From: Notamacropus eugenii
Lineage: Eukaryota > Chordata > Mammalia > Diprotodontia > Macropodidae
Assembly (NCBI RefSeq): GCF_028372415.1
Contig: NC_092875.1
Coordinates: forward strand, 406,797,239-406,861,238
Reading direction: 5' to 3'
Length of the DNA: 64,000 nt
Shown: positions 32,861 through 45,535 of the stretch, piece after piece
Numbering within the stretch: the first letter of the stretch is position 1
Layout of the letters: the number at the start of each line of letters is the position of its first letter
Program-made: the position numbers and the translations under genes
Notes under the pieces: generated by a model
The model's database searches: none
The model's input: only the letters and a program-made list of their open reading frames with translations
Told to the model about the DNA's origin: nothing

Positions 32861-33625
32861 AGACTATAGTTCCATTTTCTCCTTGTCTCCTTCCTGTTTG
32901 GCTCATGAAGGATCGGTGCTATCTCATCATTTCCTAAGAGGTTTGATTTTCTATCCATCTGGATGGAAAATCTCCTCTAATTGGGACCAGTTGGCTTTAG
33001 GGAGATTTCCCCAGGCCCAAACTATGGGGAAGCCTCTCCTTAGTCCCACCTCCAGCCAAAAGACAATTATTCTTGCCAAGGTAGTATTTATTTTTAGAAG
33101 TCTCCAGGGTTTAGTGAGCATTTAGAGATCCATTCGTTTGATTTCTGGCTCCAAGGTATGTGGTTTCTGAAACCCAAGCACTGTCATGCTCATCCTTGGG
33201 CGTCTCATTTCCATATGCTTTCCTCAAGAGAGTTTCCTTGGAGCACTATAGGAGAGCGTGATGACTAAGGTGCCTGGATTTGTGAAAATGACAGGATCCT
33301 GGAAAGATGAAAGTCTCAGAAGAATTCTTTTGAGGAAATTGAGTGTGAGTACTAAAAGTTAGAATGCTATAAAGTTTAAATGCTTTTTCCTTCAAACTCT
33401 GAGGCAACTAATGCAACGTATGCAATTCTTTAAAGTATATAAATCTGAAGAATTAAATTCTGAGAAAGCAGATATCCATGTGATTTTACAACCTGCCACC
33501 AGAGGGTGTTGTATCAGCCCAAGTTAAACTGTTCTCTGGGCAACTGGATGGCATTCAGCTTAGATCTGCCCTCTGCATGAGCTACACCTGGATCTCTGTC
33601 AAGGGTATGTGTCTCTCTACGGTTG
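32861..33625. other. Unassigned sequence
   Basis: No gene or repeat recognised. The plus frame 32883-33125 is unsupported. Confidence 0.45.
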
Positions 33626-33782
33626 AGTCATAGGATCATATGTCTAGAGACAGAAGGAATCTTGGGGAAACTGAAGCTTATGGAGCTTAAGTGACTTACC
33701 CATGTAGTAAGTTTCAGAGGTGGGATTTGAACCCAAACCTCCTGATTCTACAATCAAATCTAGTCACTCAGCTCCAGCCCCC
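33626..33782 (-). mobile_element. MIR-like SINE, minus strand
   Basis: TCATAGGATCATATGTCTAG, GAAACTGAAGC, AAGTGACTTACCCATG, GGTGGGATTTGAACCC and a degenerate head. Confidence 0.72.
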
Positions 33783-36645
33783 AGTTACTAGCTACTCCTC
33801 TTCTTGCTTTATGTGTCATTGAATTTCCTCACCAAGGTCATGACTTTTCAAAATGTTTAATTAAGATAGTAAGAAAGGGCACAAGAGACACATTATCAAA
33901 GCCCTCATGATACACAGCCCAGACTATAATCCTCAGCCAGTCCCTGATTTAATCCCTCCCCAGCAACAAAACTGGGGGGTTCACCTCTTAGGAGTTTCCC
34001 AATAAGAAGTTGAACAAAACAGTTTTTATTCATCAACTGGAAGATTCTTCAAGTTGTGCTGATGAGTACGGCAATCTCATATCATCTGACATCTCTGTCA
34101 AAGGCTACATACCTGCTGGGAATAGGGGAGCATTCAAAAGCATTGATTGCTTTCCCTCAGACTGTGAGCAGAAGTTTCAATTCTCCCAGTTATCTCCTTT
34201 GCTTGAAATTATAGGTGCATGCTTCATAGTACTTCAGTAAAAGCCATTGGGCTTCTCCAGCAAGAGGAGGCATGTCTGTGAGCACCCCTCAGCTCTCAGG
34301 ATACTTGTCCCAGAGATAGCTACCCATGTTCAAGGTACTCTGTGAGTCCACAGCCAGGAAAACCATAGCTAAGGAGCCCCTACCAATGTGTTTCCCTTTA
34401 ATAGCCAGAGAACACAATTAGTTCATCACAAAGGCATTTAAGAAAAGACAGAGTAGTCAAACTAACAATAAGACATTTTCACCCAAAACTTAGCTATTCT
34501 TCAACAAATACACCATCACACGGAAGGATTGGACACATGGAAAGAACATGTAGAAAATCATACATATCTGGAGAACATGCAGCCAGAGTGCAAGTGAGGA
34601 ATGGTAAACATATTCGGGTGGGGCACCTGTGTGTAGGAGCAGATCATACCCCTGATGTTGCAGGGTTATTTACACTGCTCCTGCCAGGTCAGATTCCCTG
34701 ACCCTTGTGGATGCTGCCAAACATTGCCCTGCTGGGCATGTGGTTGTAGGGTTTCTCTGTGCTTTCAACTTTTGGCTTTAGCTGAGATGCTTGGCTATCT
34801 CTTTTCAGTTCAAAGGCCAAAGAATTTTTTATAGGACTTTTAAGAAACAAGGCTGTCACTCTGAGTCATAAGACCAGCCTCAGCTCTGAGAGAAAAAAAA
34901 AACCCAACTCAAAACCTTCTTTTCTTGTTTCCTTTATGAAGGCTTCTTTCTCTTTTATGGAAACTCCTGCCTATGCTTCTCCACTGAGTATTGGCTAAGG
35001 CATTTCATCCTCAGTAGCCCAAGTCTTTGCCCCAGGTACCACATTCTTTAGGAAACAAAGTAGGGTCCTTCCAGCTAATTAATGCCCAGAGGATTCTTTT
35101 TTTTTCTTTAGGTTCTACCTCTTGGCCTAAAAACTTGTGTCTCGCTGTCAGAAACTGCAGTATAGCTGAGGAGTAGACTACCCCTAGTCATTATCCATGT
35201 AAAAACCCAATAACCTCTAAGGTTTGGGACGCCTTGGTTTTCCAACTCCAAACTTCTGTACTCCTACAAAGATAGGGGCTGGGGATCATGGAATTAGAAA
35301 GAAAGAGCAGAGGAAAAGTTACTCCCATCAGCCAAGGTTATTGTCCCCTCTATCTGGTCAACCACAGTCGACTTATGCCCATACTGTCAACAAAGGCTGA
35401 AAAATCTTTGAGTTCAGCCTCCTACTTGTTTGTCAGAGTCCCACCAAGGGCAAATGGCATGAGGAAGGTGAGCTGGCTGCCTGAGGTTTGACTGCTTTTA
35501 TTTTTCCTAAGTTCTGCACCCTTCTTTTCAAATCTCTCTTCTCCCCTCACCGCATGCTGTCACCTACACTGACTGCCTTAGATTAGAACTGGTGTATATT
35601 TACTACCACTGACTGGAACATACCTGTGACACCTCTGTCTAGAAAGGTTAAGTATGTATGTATATACATTGTCTGTATGTATGTATATGTATATAATGTG
35701 CATATGTGTATGTGTATGAATGAAACATAGATGATAAACATGGATATGCATATGTATGTAAGTGTATATATATGTATATATCTCATGTCTGCACACAGAT
35801 TAGTCCCAGTGTGAAGGAACAGGAGACTTTGCCCTCAGCTTTTCTACAACGCCCTTGAGCTACTAGAACAGAAGGCCTAAAAGGTGGTCGGTTCCTTATG
35901 AAAGGCACATCTGTCCACCCTTATCATCATTCTTCAAGAGTAGAGCTCAGCTAACTCTTTGGACTGGGAAGATAATCTCAAATTGTAAGCTTGGGTTGCA
36001 GGTTCATTCATCTGTTGAATCAACCAAGCAAGATCTCCAGTTGCTATAATATTAGTGCCCAGTTTTCCCTAACATAAGATTAAGGGTGAATATGAAAAAA
36101 AACAAAGCTCAAGTGGGAAAAGCAGAGTAGGCAGAGTTTCCCTTTGACTGTCATTTTTATATGTTCTGTAACCAGAAAAGTCCAACATTCTATAGGGTGT
36201 GGTAAAACCTGGGTTCTGATATGCTAAAACAAATAAGCAAATTCAAATGACATTTATTCTTTTCCAGGTCCTGAGAGCTATTTTATTTGTTCCAGCAAAT
36301 GACAAAATAGTTCCAGGGGAGCTGCTATGTGTTTTGTTCTCCTTGCCAACTCATTAGTAATAGGGCTACAGTTGGCTGTAGTCTAGCTAGGCTGACATCA
36401 GCTCCACAGTAAAAGGAAGACAGAACTGGAGTTGGGGCCTGAGGAACCGACAGGGAGAATAGAGAGGGCTCCAATGTGCTTAAATGTCAGTAGGAACATT
36501 TATAGAACTGTAGTGTTCATCTAATTTCTTGGATCCAAGAGACAAAATAGGAAGATAGGAAGGGAGGGGAAATAGTCATGACGATAAACATTTTAAATTG
36601 GGGTCTTGATGTCATCCACCTTAGTTAAGATTTATTATTAGAGCA
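33783..36645. other. Unassigned intergenic sequence
   Basis: About 2.9 kb with no supported gene. It holds one TATG-type simple repeat (35652-35782). The plus frames at 34010-34240 and 35288-35491 have no recognisable family, no upstream promoter signs and no splice context. Confidence 0.5.
35652..35782. repeat. (TATG)n simple repeat
   Basis: TATGTATG/TATATACA alternation. The minus frames across it (rich in IYTYIH) are artefacts. Confidence 0.93.
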
Positions 36646-36649
36646 ACAG

Positions 36650-36840
36650 CATAGTTGAGGATAGAGAGCCAGTCTCTGAATCAGGAAGAGTGGGGCTTGG
36701 GTCCTGTCTCAGATACATCCTGGCTTCATCACCCTGGGCAAGACATTTAACCTCTCAGTGTCCGAGGTGAATTTCTGAGACTATAAATTGAAGAACAGGT
36801 GCCAACCTCCATGGAGAGAAGTTTCCTGTAACTATAAGGA
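36650..36840 (+). mobile_element. MIR/CORE-type SINE, plus strand (TATAAATTG variant)
   Basis: GTTGAGGATAGAGAGCCAG, CTGAATCAGGAAGAG, CATCACCCTGGGCAAG, TTAACCTCTCAGTGTC, GACTATAAATTGAAGAAC and CAGGTGCCAACCTCCATGG. A sister copy lies at 47515-47705. Confidence 0.75.
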
Positions 36841-36852
36841 GCTCTCTATACC

Positions 36853-37121
36853 AGTAGTAATAGCTAGCATTTATAAAGGACCTACTATATGCCAAGCTCT
36901 GTGCACTTTGCAAATATCATCTCTTCTGGCCCTCACAACAACCCTAGGAGGTAGGTGTTATTATCATCCCTATTTTATAGCTGAGGGAACTGAGGCAAAC
37001 AGAGATTAAGTGATTTGCCCAAGAGCAAATTACAGCTAGAATATGTCTGAGAGCAGATTTGAACTTGGGTATTCCTGATTCCAGGCCAGCACTCTACCCA
37101 CTGCACCACCCAGCTGCCTTA
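36853..37121 (-). mobile_element. Full-length MIR/CORE SINE, minus strand
   Basis: TAGCATTTATAAAGGACC, GCCAAGCTCTGTGCAC, CACAACAACCCTAGGAGG, TATAGCTGAGGGAACTGAGG and CACTCTACCCACTGCACC, then CAGCTGCC. All modules are present. Confidence 0.87.
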
Positions 37122-37149
37122 GGTCCCAGGTCCAGAGATTGTCCTTCTG

Positions 37150-37335
37150 CTTTGGAGTTACAAAAATACTTTCACATTTATTATTCCATCTGAACTTCAT
37201 AACAACACTATGGAATAACTTACATATGCTTGTCCTGTTTTACAAATGAAGAATCTAAGGCCTCAGGAGGTTTAATGACTTGCCCACTATTAGACAATTA
37301 GTATAGGTAACCTGGGGTTCAAACCTGCATCATTT
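37150..37335 (-). mobile_element. MIR fragment, minus strand
   Basis: CACATTTATTATTCCATC, AACAACACTATGG, CAAATGAAGAATCTAAGGC and GACTTGCCCACTATTAG, more diverged than its neighbour. Confidence 0.6.
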
Positions 37336-38990
37336 ACATAAGATTCTCCTCCTTGATGGAGAGGGTGCTGACTCAGCTCTGAACACCTGGAGAGGAGAGG
37401 AGCTGGGAGAGATCCCGAGCATCCTCTCCACCAATGAGGAGAATGTATGAGCCCAGCCTTAACCCCCAGGTACTCAAACCCAGGTCTTCTGCTCCTCGGG
37501 TCACCATTCTCTTGAAGAGACGTTTTAGTTTTAGAAAAATTAAGGTTTGTTTGACCTGTAAATAAAAAAAGAGATATATTGTCTCAGAAGGCTTCTGGGG
37601 AGAACATACATATGCACAAAGGAAGTCACCCTGTTTTTGACACTTACTCCTTGCCTGCCTTTGAGGTGAGATCTCTCTGGCCTCTATTTCTTCATTTGTT
37701 GAGTAAAGGGGTTGGATCAGATGACCCCGAGATCTCTATGATCCTATCCATGGAGGTGGGATTGTGTTCACCCTCCTAGGGGAACACCCCCTGAGGAGAC
37801 TTCCTTTACCCAACCAGGCTGGTACCTGTTCTGCAACTTTGGTCTTAAGAAGTTACCTGTGACTTGCCTAGGGTCACAGAACCAGAAAGTGTCAGAGAAA
37901 GAAATGGTGTGTGTGTTTAACCATGCTCTAAATATGGAGCTGGTAATGCAGTTTCACTCTCCTCAACCTAAAAATACTTACTGAATCATTTGACAAGGCT
38001 TTTTTCTCTTTGAATGGGACTTAACACAAGTAATATCTTCCAAAGGGACTTCATCATCAGTCTACTATGTCTTAGTAGGGGCTTCCAACAGTTCAGAATT
38101 AGTTCAGTAACTCAATCACACTCCAACCCCCACAATAATGCTGTGTGGGCATTATTCCAGCATTAGAATCCTTGTGGGCTTTTTTTTTTCCAGTGGCTCA
38201 TCCCCCTCTTTGTGGGCCTCTCTTTCAACTCCTTTGTTATATTAGAGATTGGGCTCTGACTGTTCTATTTACAGTGTCTTCCACGTTTAAATTTTCCATG
38301 AGTACCTAATCCCTCCAGGGGCTGGAGTGCTGCACTGGAGGACATAAGCCATTCCCTAGCCCAAGTTTCTAAGCACTAGGCTACATGCCTACCATGGAAA
38401 TTATACACCTGTCTGGGAAAACATTTATAGTACAGGTGGAAAACCACTTTACAGAAGAGCTTACTGAAGGAGAAATGGGGTTAATCATACTAAGGCAGAC
38501 TAGCAGGTGAGGCTTGCTTGGTTTCTGCCCCACCCCATGTGGGGCCATATTCTCAAATTAAAATTTTCTGGGTAGGTAATGGTGTCATTCTTCTTTATAG
38601 ATCTTCAAAGGATAAGAACAGAGAATTGGGTTCCTTGCATGTTGTCCAGGCCAGTTCACACAGATTTAAAATGGCAAGTGCAGGGTGCGAGAGAGGCCTA
38701 ACCCTCAGAAGTGAGGCTCTGTTGGGGTGGGTGGCAGATGGGTCTAATTGGGACTGGCTTAGGCCTACCAGGGCGGGGCAGACAATTGGAGAAGAACCAC
38801 TCCCCCTCCACCAGTAAGTAATCTAGGAAGCTGGGAGGGGAGGGAAGAATGGGAGGGACCCACTAGGTTAAGTGCTAGCACGTGAGGCGGACAGAGATCA
38901 GCCTGTGGAGTCTGTAATCTGCATGTCTGAATTTTCATTTTAACTCAGCACAAGGCCTAGAATTGAGCTGGGTAAGCAAAGTAGGACCTT
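37336..38990. other. Unassigned sequence
   Basis: No gene supported. The 99-codon plus frame at 38518-38817 starts from GTG and has no recognisable domain. A T-run lies at 38181-38189. Confidence 0.5.
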
Positions 38991-39039
38991 AATTCTAAAG
39001 ACAGATATGTAATTTAAAAAATGCTCACAAAGATGCTAA

Positions 39040-39180
39040 TGCAATTCAACAGATGTTTATTAAGAACGCACTGGGGCAAACTTAGGGGATGCTAAGCAAA
39101 CAATCCCTACCTTTAATGTGCTCGGGGGAGGGTGTGGTGGATATAGGCACGCAAGTAGGTTTGATAGAAGGCAGGTACTA
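39040..39180 (+). repeat. TTTATTAAG-type dispersed repeat
   Basis: TTCAACAGATGTTTATTAAG and GGGGATGCTAAGC, then CAATCCCTACC, matching the start of the 4738 family. Confidence 0.55.
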
Positions 39181-39479
39181 CAGTGGGCAAAGAAGATGGA
39201 TAGCTGACGGTACATTCTGGAAAAGCTGGAGGGAGCTGCATGGAAGGAGTAACAGAGTAACAGCTGTACTGCTGATTCCCAAACCTGTTGGTTACATGTG
39301 GTTTAAATGAGGGGAAGGATGGGCAGGCAGGGATACAGAAGTGGTGGAACAAGATGGGAACTCACTGAAACTGGGAAGAATGGTTGGGGGGAGGGTAAGG
39401 AGATTGTCACAAAAAACAAAGTAGGATCTGTTGCCATGCTGTCCCAGCACTTGGGCCTTGTGGTCCAGGGATGGTGGAA

Positions 39480-39655
39480 TGGATAGCATGCGAAACCTGG
39501 AGTTAGGAAAATGTGAGTTCAAATCCTGCCTCTAACACTTAAGAGCTGTGTGACCCTGGGCAGGTCATCTCCTCATCTGCACAGTTAATATGTGTAAAGT
39601 ACATTGCAGTTAAAGTTTAAAGTGTTTTGTAAATGCAAACTATTGTTGCTGTTGC
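39480..39655 (+). mobile_element. MIR/CORE SINE, plus strand
   Basis: GGATAGCATGCGAAACCTGG, GAGTTCAAATCCTGCC, AAGAGCTGTGTGACCCTGG and a shortened tail to ATTGTTGCTGTTG. Confidence 0.78.
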
Positions 39656-39935
39656 CGGAGTGGAATTGATTCTTTAAAGGCTCAGCCTAGAGTGGGCCTG
39701 AGCCTGCAAGTGGACTTTAGTCTAACTGCTCTCTGCCTCAGTTTTGTCACCTGCAAAATGGGTCTAATGAAACCTTTCTCCCAGGCTTGTTGTAAAGCTC
39801 AAATGCTTTGTAAACCTTAAAGCACTCTATATAAATGTAAGCTCTTATTATTATTGCCTTTGCTGGAGATGAATAAATTCCCTTAAGGCTCAGCCTGGAG
39901 TGGTCCTGAACCTGTAGGTGGGAGTTACTTACCCT
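39560..39935. repeat. Tandem duplication of SINE tail plus flank
   Basis: Unit 1 is about 39560-39720 and unit 2 about 39735-39935. Each runs from a SINE 3' tail ending in a TATT-rich tract into the same non-SINE flank, with GGCTCAGCCTAGAGTGG in unit 1 and GGCTCAGCCTGGAGTGG in unit 2, followed by CCTGAGCCTGCAAGTGG or CCTGAACCTGTAGGTGG. Confidence 0.72.
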
Positions 39936-40424
39936 CAGAAGTGGGGATGAAAGGATGCTGGGGACAGAATGCCAGGCTGTGCTGCATTCTGTAGATCAAG
40001 GGCACCTAAAAAGCTAGCTGCCGGTTCTTGTCTTCACTCACTAAGCAAGAGGCATAAAACCAGGGAAGAGAGATGCTCCTGATTACAGAGCAAGAAGGAA
40101 CATGAGAAGCCCTCCAATCCAACACCGAAAATCCCCTCTACAACATACCAGACAAGCGATCATTGGGTTTTTGCTGGAAAACCTTTAGTGAGGGAAACTC
40201 TCTGCAACCCACTGAGTTTTTGAAGAATGCTCAAGCTCAATACATCATCTAAAGCCTCCATCAGCTCCCTCCCATCAATTCTGGTTCTGCCTCCCATGGC
40301 CACTGGAAACAATTCTAATATCTCATATCAATGACAGCTCTTCACATAAAAACATCTCCCATGCTCCACTGAAGCCTTTCCACTATACAAAACATAATGG
40401 ATGTTTACCAAGCATTTGACATAT

Positions 40425-40620
40425 GTTTGTCCAACTAGAACCTTCCAGAAATCCTATGAGTCAGGAACTAATATTATTTCTACTTTACAGATGAGGAAAC
40501 TGAGGCTTAAGTGGTTAAGTGACTTGCCTATGGTCACAGAGTTTGTTAAGTAGGATGCAAACCCAATAGTCCTTGGCCCTACATCTACTACTCTGTCCTC
40601 TAGGTCTCATCGCTTTTGAA
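40425..40620 (-). mobile_element. MIR-like SINE, minus strand
   Basis: TACTTTACAGATGAGGAAAC, TTAAGTGACTTGCCTATGG and a diverged head, inserted in the CR1/L3-like element. Confidence 0.75.
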
Positions 40621-40673
40621 TGTCCATAGTTCTGTCAACCAGTCCTCATATGGGATGATCTTTCGGCTGCCTA

Positions 40674-40900
40674 GAGGCAGCTAGGTGACTTGGTGGATAG
40701 AGCCCTGGGTCTGGAGTCAGGAAGACCTGAGTTCAGATCCCATTCTCAGACACTAGCTGTGTAAATTTGGACAAGTCACTTAATTTCTCTCTGCTTCAGT
40801 TTCCTCAGCTCTAAAATGGGGATGATAATAATAACACCTACCCACCACAGTTTATTGTGAGAATGAAATGAGATAATATTTGTAAAGCCCTATTCTGATG
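40674..40900 (+). mobile_element. MIR/CORE SINE, plus strand
   Basis: GAGGCAGCTAGGTGACTTGG, TGGAGTCAGGAAGACCTG, TTCAGTTTCCTCAGCTC and GAGATAATATTTGTAAAGCCC. Complete head. Confidence 0.85.
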
Positions 40901-42127
40901 GCTAAGGCTTCTGGCTTTTAAGAGTTGTCAAGTTGAGACTGTAGGGCTGTGTGAGTTGTCTAATAACACATGTTTAGTCTAACTGTTCCCATTCCCCAAG
41001 GACCCCATTTCTGAGCACAGTGCCTGACACACAACAAGCACTTAAGAAATATTTGTTTCCTCCCTGCCTTCTTCCTTCTTTTCTTTTCCCTGTTTCTGCC
41101 ATTTACCATCCTGGCTGCCATCTTTTAGAGTTCCCATGCTAAATGGAATTACTGATGTGGGCTGAACAGGGGAAAGTGTATTGACCAGAATGAGAATGGG
41201 ATGATCACCTGCCTACTCCTGGGCATTATACCTCTTCTAATGAAAGCTAAGATTTCATTGGCTATTTTGGCTGCCATATTACACTGTTGACTCCTATTGA
41301 ACCACTACTGCACTAAAAACCCCAGATCTTTCTCAGGCCACTCTGATCTAGGCTTATCTTCATCACCTAATATATGCGAAATTAAACTTTTGAATGCAAC
41401 TCTAAGATTTTTACTATTTCCTCTCATTAAATTTCACCTTGACTGTCAGCAAATGTTATCTTTTGGGTTCTTTTTGGACTCTAACTCCCTACCCTAACAT
41501 ATTGGCCTTCCCTCCCAGCTTGTGTAACCTATGAATTTAATGCTCTACACTCTAGTGCAAAATGTGAAACTAGCACAGATCCCTGAGGTATTCCCTTAGA
41601 GACATACATCCATTTAAGCTGATATCAGAACCATTAATGAGACCTTTGAGGCTGAGCTCCTCAACAAGTTCTGACACCATTTCATTGGGCTGTTGCCTTG
41701 TGTTGTATTGTGTTGTATCTCATTGCACTATTATTTATTCTCTACCCACCTTTCCTTGTCTAGCCCACATCTGTCTTGCACACAAGAATAGGGTGAGATA
41801 TTTTGTCAAAAACTTTACTAAAATCTAGGTTAACTATATTCATGGTACTCCCTACTCCCCTGATCTACAAGATTACTAACTTTGTCTATAAAAAGTCATG
41901 AAATTAGTTGGACATGACCGGTTCTTGATGAAGTCCTACTTAGCTCTTTGTGATTTTCTCACCCTGTAACATCCCTCCACCTTTTGCACCCTACTCCCTT
42001 TTTACCATTGGTAAATTTCTTCTGGAACCTCCAGTCTGAAGAAGGACCCAGGCCAGTCATCTTTCATTCCTCTCTCTGCTGTGGATACTGGTATATATTC
42101 CTTGCATTCTCTCTCTCCCTCTTTTCA

Positions 42128-42425
<298 letters not shown>

Positions 42426-42439
42426 TTATCTTCCTCCAT

Positions 42440-42552
42440 TAGAAGAATTTAAGTTCCTTACAGGTAAGTTCTGTCTGTTTATATTTGTATCCTCAGCACT
42501 TAGCACAGAACCTGGCTTATAGTAACAGCTTAATAAATCCTTGTTACCTCAA
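42440..42552 (+). mobile_element. L2-type LINE 3' end, plus strand
   Basis: AATTTAAGTTCCTTACAGG, TTTGTATCCTCAGCACTTAG and CACAGAACCTGGCTTATAG, then CTTAATAAATCC. Standard L2 terminal wording. Confidence 0.7.
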
Positions 42553-43726
42553 CTTTTCTAGATGCTCATTAACCACTCCTTTCATAATATAATCTAGAAT
42601 TTTGCCAAGAACTGATATAAATCTTCCTCTATCTCCTCTTACCTTTCAAAAAGCATCACCGCATTTGTCCATTTCCAATCCTTTGGCACCCCTCCCTTAC
42701 TCCACAATCATTCCAAGATTGCTGAGAGTATTTCATCCATCATGTCCTACCTTGGAATGTAGCTTTATCTCTTCCTGGTAACAGGAGCTCATTAAGAGGG
42801 GAGAGGTGTTGTCTTATACTCTTATCATCTCCCTACTCATGTTGGGTTTCAGCTTCCTATTCCCCATTTTCTTTCCCTCTTTTCTCATCTAAAGGTCATC
42901 CTTGTTGGCAGAACCAATGAAAGGAAAGTAAGACTTAAGCAGTTCTGTCTTCTCTCTGAAGCTCTTTATCACTACGCTCATCCTACACAGCCTGCAGGCC
43001 AGTGCCTTTCTTTGATCCTTTTTATTTTTTCCCTAATAAAACTTTAAAACAGAAAAGACCCACCCTTTTTTTATTGTCAGCTAGTTTCCTCTACAGCCTC
43101 AGCTCATTCTGAGCATTTGCACTTCTGACTCTATTCTTATAGGATTAACTATGCCTTGTTTTCCTCGTCTCTGCTTCTATTTCCTAGGCATGCCTTTCTG
43201 AAATCCAAATTTGAGATCTAAATTTGTGAGTTCCCTTCATATTGTCTTGTTTAAGAAAATTGGTTGTCTCTCTGCTCCCTCTCCCCCATTATTTCTCTTT
43301 GTGTCCTTAGAATTTCACTCTCGAGAGCTTCTCATCCCTCCTGATCTGACTTCTTTTGTGGAAGGTGACCTCCCTTAAGAGCAGTTGGTGGTCCCAAGTC
43401 TGTCCTGCGGCTTGTGGGGAACTGTCTTGTGCTAGAGTCAGGAACACATCTCTGGGCTACTTACCTTCCAGTTTGATTCCTATGACATCCTGACTAATCA
43501 GAACTCCATGATACTGAGATTTTATCTGGCTGCCTGAGACCCACTTATTACGTCTCCCTTCCGTGTTTTTTCCCATGTTGTTCCCATCTTAGACTTCTTG
43601 CCCTTTGTCCTGACTCCTTCTCTAGATCTGGGCACTTATAATGTCTGTACTCTTTGATGTACCCTTCCTGACTGTTGGAACCTCTAAGACTTCTTCCTGA
43701 CTCCAGGCCCAGTTCTCTGTCCAAAT

Positions 43727-43978
43727 GGGCAGTTAGGTGACTCCATGGATAGGACACTAGGCTTGGAATCAAGAAGACTCATCTTCATGAATTCAAATCC
43801 AACCTCAGATACTTCCTAGCTGCATGACCCTGGGCAAGTCACTTAACCCTGTTTGCCTCAGTTTCCTCATCTGCAAAATGAGCTGGGGAAAGAAATGGCA
43901 AACTACTCCAGTATCTTGCTAAGAAAACTCCAGATGGGGTCATGAAGAGTTGGGTATGACTAAGAAGATTCAACAACC
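43727..43978 (+). mobile_element. RTE-tailed SINE, plus strand
   Basis: GGGCAGTTAGGTGACTCC, TGCATGACCCTGGGCAAG, GCAAAATGAGCTGGGG and CATGAAGAGTTGGGTATG, ending in CAACAACCA. A stray reversed head (43690-43722) precedes it. Confidence 0.88.
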
Positions 43979-43985
43979 ATTACCG

Positions 43986-44226
43986 TAGCTAAAATCTATA
44001 TAGTGCTTTACGGTTTGCAAAGTGCTTTACATAAGTCATCTCATACGATCCTCATAACAAACCTATGAGTTAGGTTCTATTATTATTTTTAATAATTTTA
44101 CAGTTGGGGAAACTGAGACATAGAGAAGTTAAATGATTTGCCCAAAGTTACAGAACTGCTAAGTGTTTGAGCAGGATTCAAACTCAGGTCTTCCTGCCTC
44201 TATGTCCTACACTGTGCCACATAGGT
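43986..44226 (-). mobile_element. MIR/CORE SINE, minus strand
   Basis: GTGCTTTACGGTTTGC, ATCCTCATAACAAACC, GGGGAAACTGAGACATAG and TTCAAACTCAGGTCTTCC. Confidence 0.84.
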
Positions 44227-44636
44227 GTTTAACATCTGAGTTTTTTAGTGGGAAATTAAAGTAATACAAGGAATCTCTGACTCTTGTTCTTAACCAAAAC
44301 AATTTAATTGAACTGTCCAGGAGGTTTCCTGAATGTTGTATATGACACCTGGGGCCATGTCAGGCCCTTTCCAGAAGTCAGTCCTCCAGATTCAGGTTGT
44401 GGTCTCCTTTCTGAGGCTGTCAGGTGCTAACATCCTGTCTTCCTGGAACAACGATCATTTTGTCAGATGGAGTTATGACCTCTCTTTGTCATATGCCCTT
44501 TCCCCTTTCATGCCTGTCTTTTGTTTTCTGGCTTTCTGTCTGTATTTTTCCCTTTTCCCTGTGGTCCCTCTCTCTCTTTGTGCTATTAGAATGAATGGGA
44601 AAAAAATTAGTCCTTGTCTTCTTTACATTGATTTGA

Positions 44637-44925
44637 GGGCAGTTAGGTGACACAGTGGATAGAGTGCATGACCTAGAGACGGGAAGACTCATCTTCCTGA
44701 GTTCAAATGTGGCTTCCTCCTAAAGTCAAATCTAGCCTCAGACTAGACTAGCTGTGTGACCCTGGGCAGGTCACTTAACCCTGTTTGCCTCAGTTTCTTC
44801 TTTTATAAAATGAACTGGAGAAGGAAATGACAAATCATCCCAGTATCTTTGCCAAGAAAACTCCAAGTAGAGTCACAAAGAGTCGGATATAACTAAAACA
44901 ACTGAAGCACCACCACCACCACAAA
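44637..44925 (+). mobile_element. RTE-tailed SINE with internal duplication, plus strand
   Basis: Head GGGCAGTTAGGTGACACAG. The stretch around TTCAAATGTGGC and TCAAATCTAGCC is duplicated (about 20-25 bp extra). Tail CTGGAGAAGGAAATGAC, GAGTCACAAAGAGTCGG; ends in a CACCAC-rich tract. Confidence 0.87.
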
Positions 44926-45164
44926 AACAACAGTGTTGATTTGACTTGTTAAATAGAAAGATGCAATGAAAATTTTAAAAAGCCCAACTAACTGGTTATT
45001 GCCTCTCCTGTTCTCTGGTCAGAGAAGACTCTTCCCCACTAAGATGTAGCCCACAGACCTGGAACCTAATGCCATTTTCAAAGAATCTTGCCAGCTTTGA
45101 ATTCTTCTGATATTTCTAAAGAGTGTTTTTTGAGGGAAGCCCTGGAGTATATCAGAAAGAAATG

Positions 45165-45285
45165 GAAATGGTGGCAGGAGACTTAGATTCTAGCCCTTGC
45201 TTTCCTACTATCTAGCTGTGCATGACCTTGGGCAAGTCATTTCCTTGGAGGGCCACCATTTGCGCATTTATAAAATGGAAGACAG
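45165..45285 (+). mobile_element. MIR fragment, plus strand
   Basis: GACTTAGATTCTAGCCC, TCTAGCTGTGCATGACC and TTGGGCAAGTCATTTCC, then TTATAAAATGGAAG. Confidence 0.7.
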
Positions 45286-45535
45286 CTTGGTGGCTCAGTA
45301 GTTGGAGCAGAGTGTTGGATTAGAGTCAGGAAGGCCTTAGTTCAAATCCTGCCCTAAAACTTACTAGTTGTGTGATGCTAGGCAAGTCACTGTCTTAGCT
45401 TCAATTTCCTCATCTGTTAAATGAAGATAAGAGCACCTTTCAGGATTGCTGAGGATCAAATGAGATGACTTGTGAAGTGCTTTGTAAACCTTAAAGCACT
45501 TATAAATGCTAGCTGTCATTACTACTATTACAGTC
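45286..45535 (+). mobile_element. MIR/CORE SINE, plus strand
   Basis: CAGCTTGGTGGCTCAGTAG, GATTAGAGTCAGGAAGGCC, CAATTTCCTCATCTG and GTGAAGTGCTTTGTAAACC, ending in ATTACTACTATTA. Confidence 0.84.

Noticed and set aside
38518..38817. 99-codon plus-strand frame in a GC-richer patch
   Set aside because: GTG start, no domain, no splice signals that would link it to another exon.
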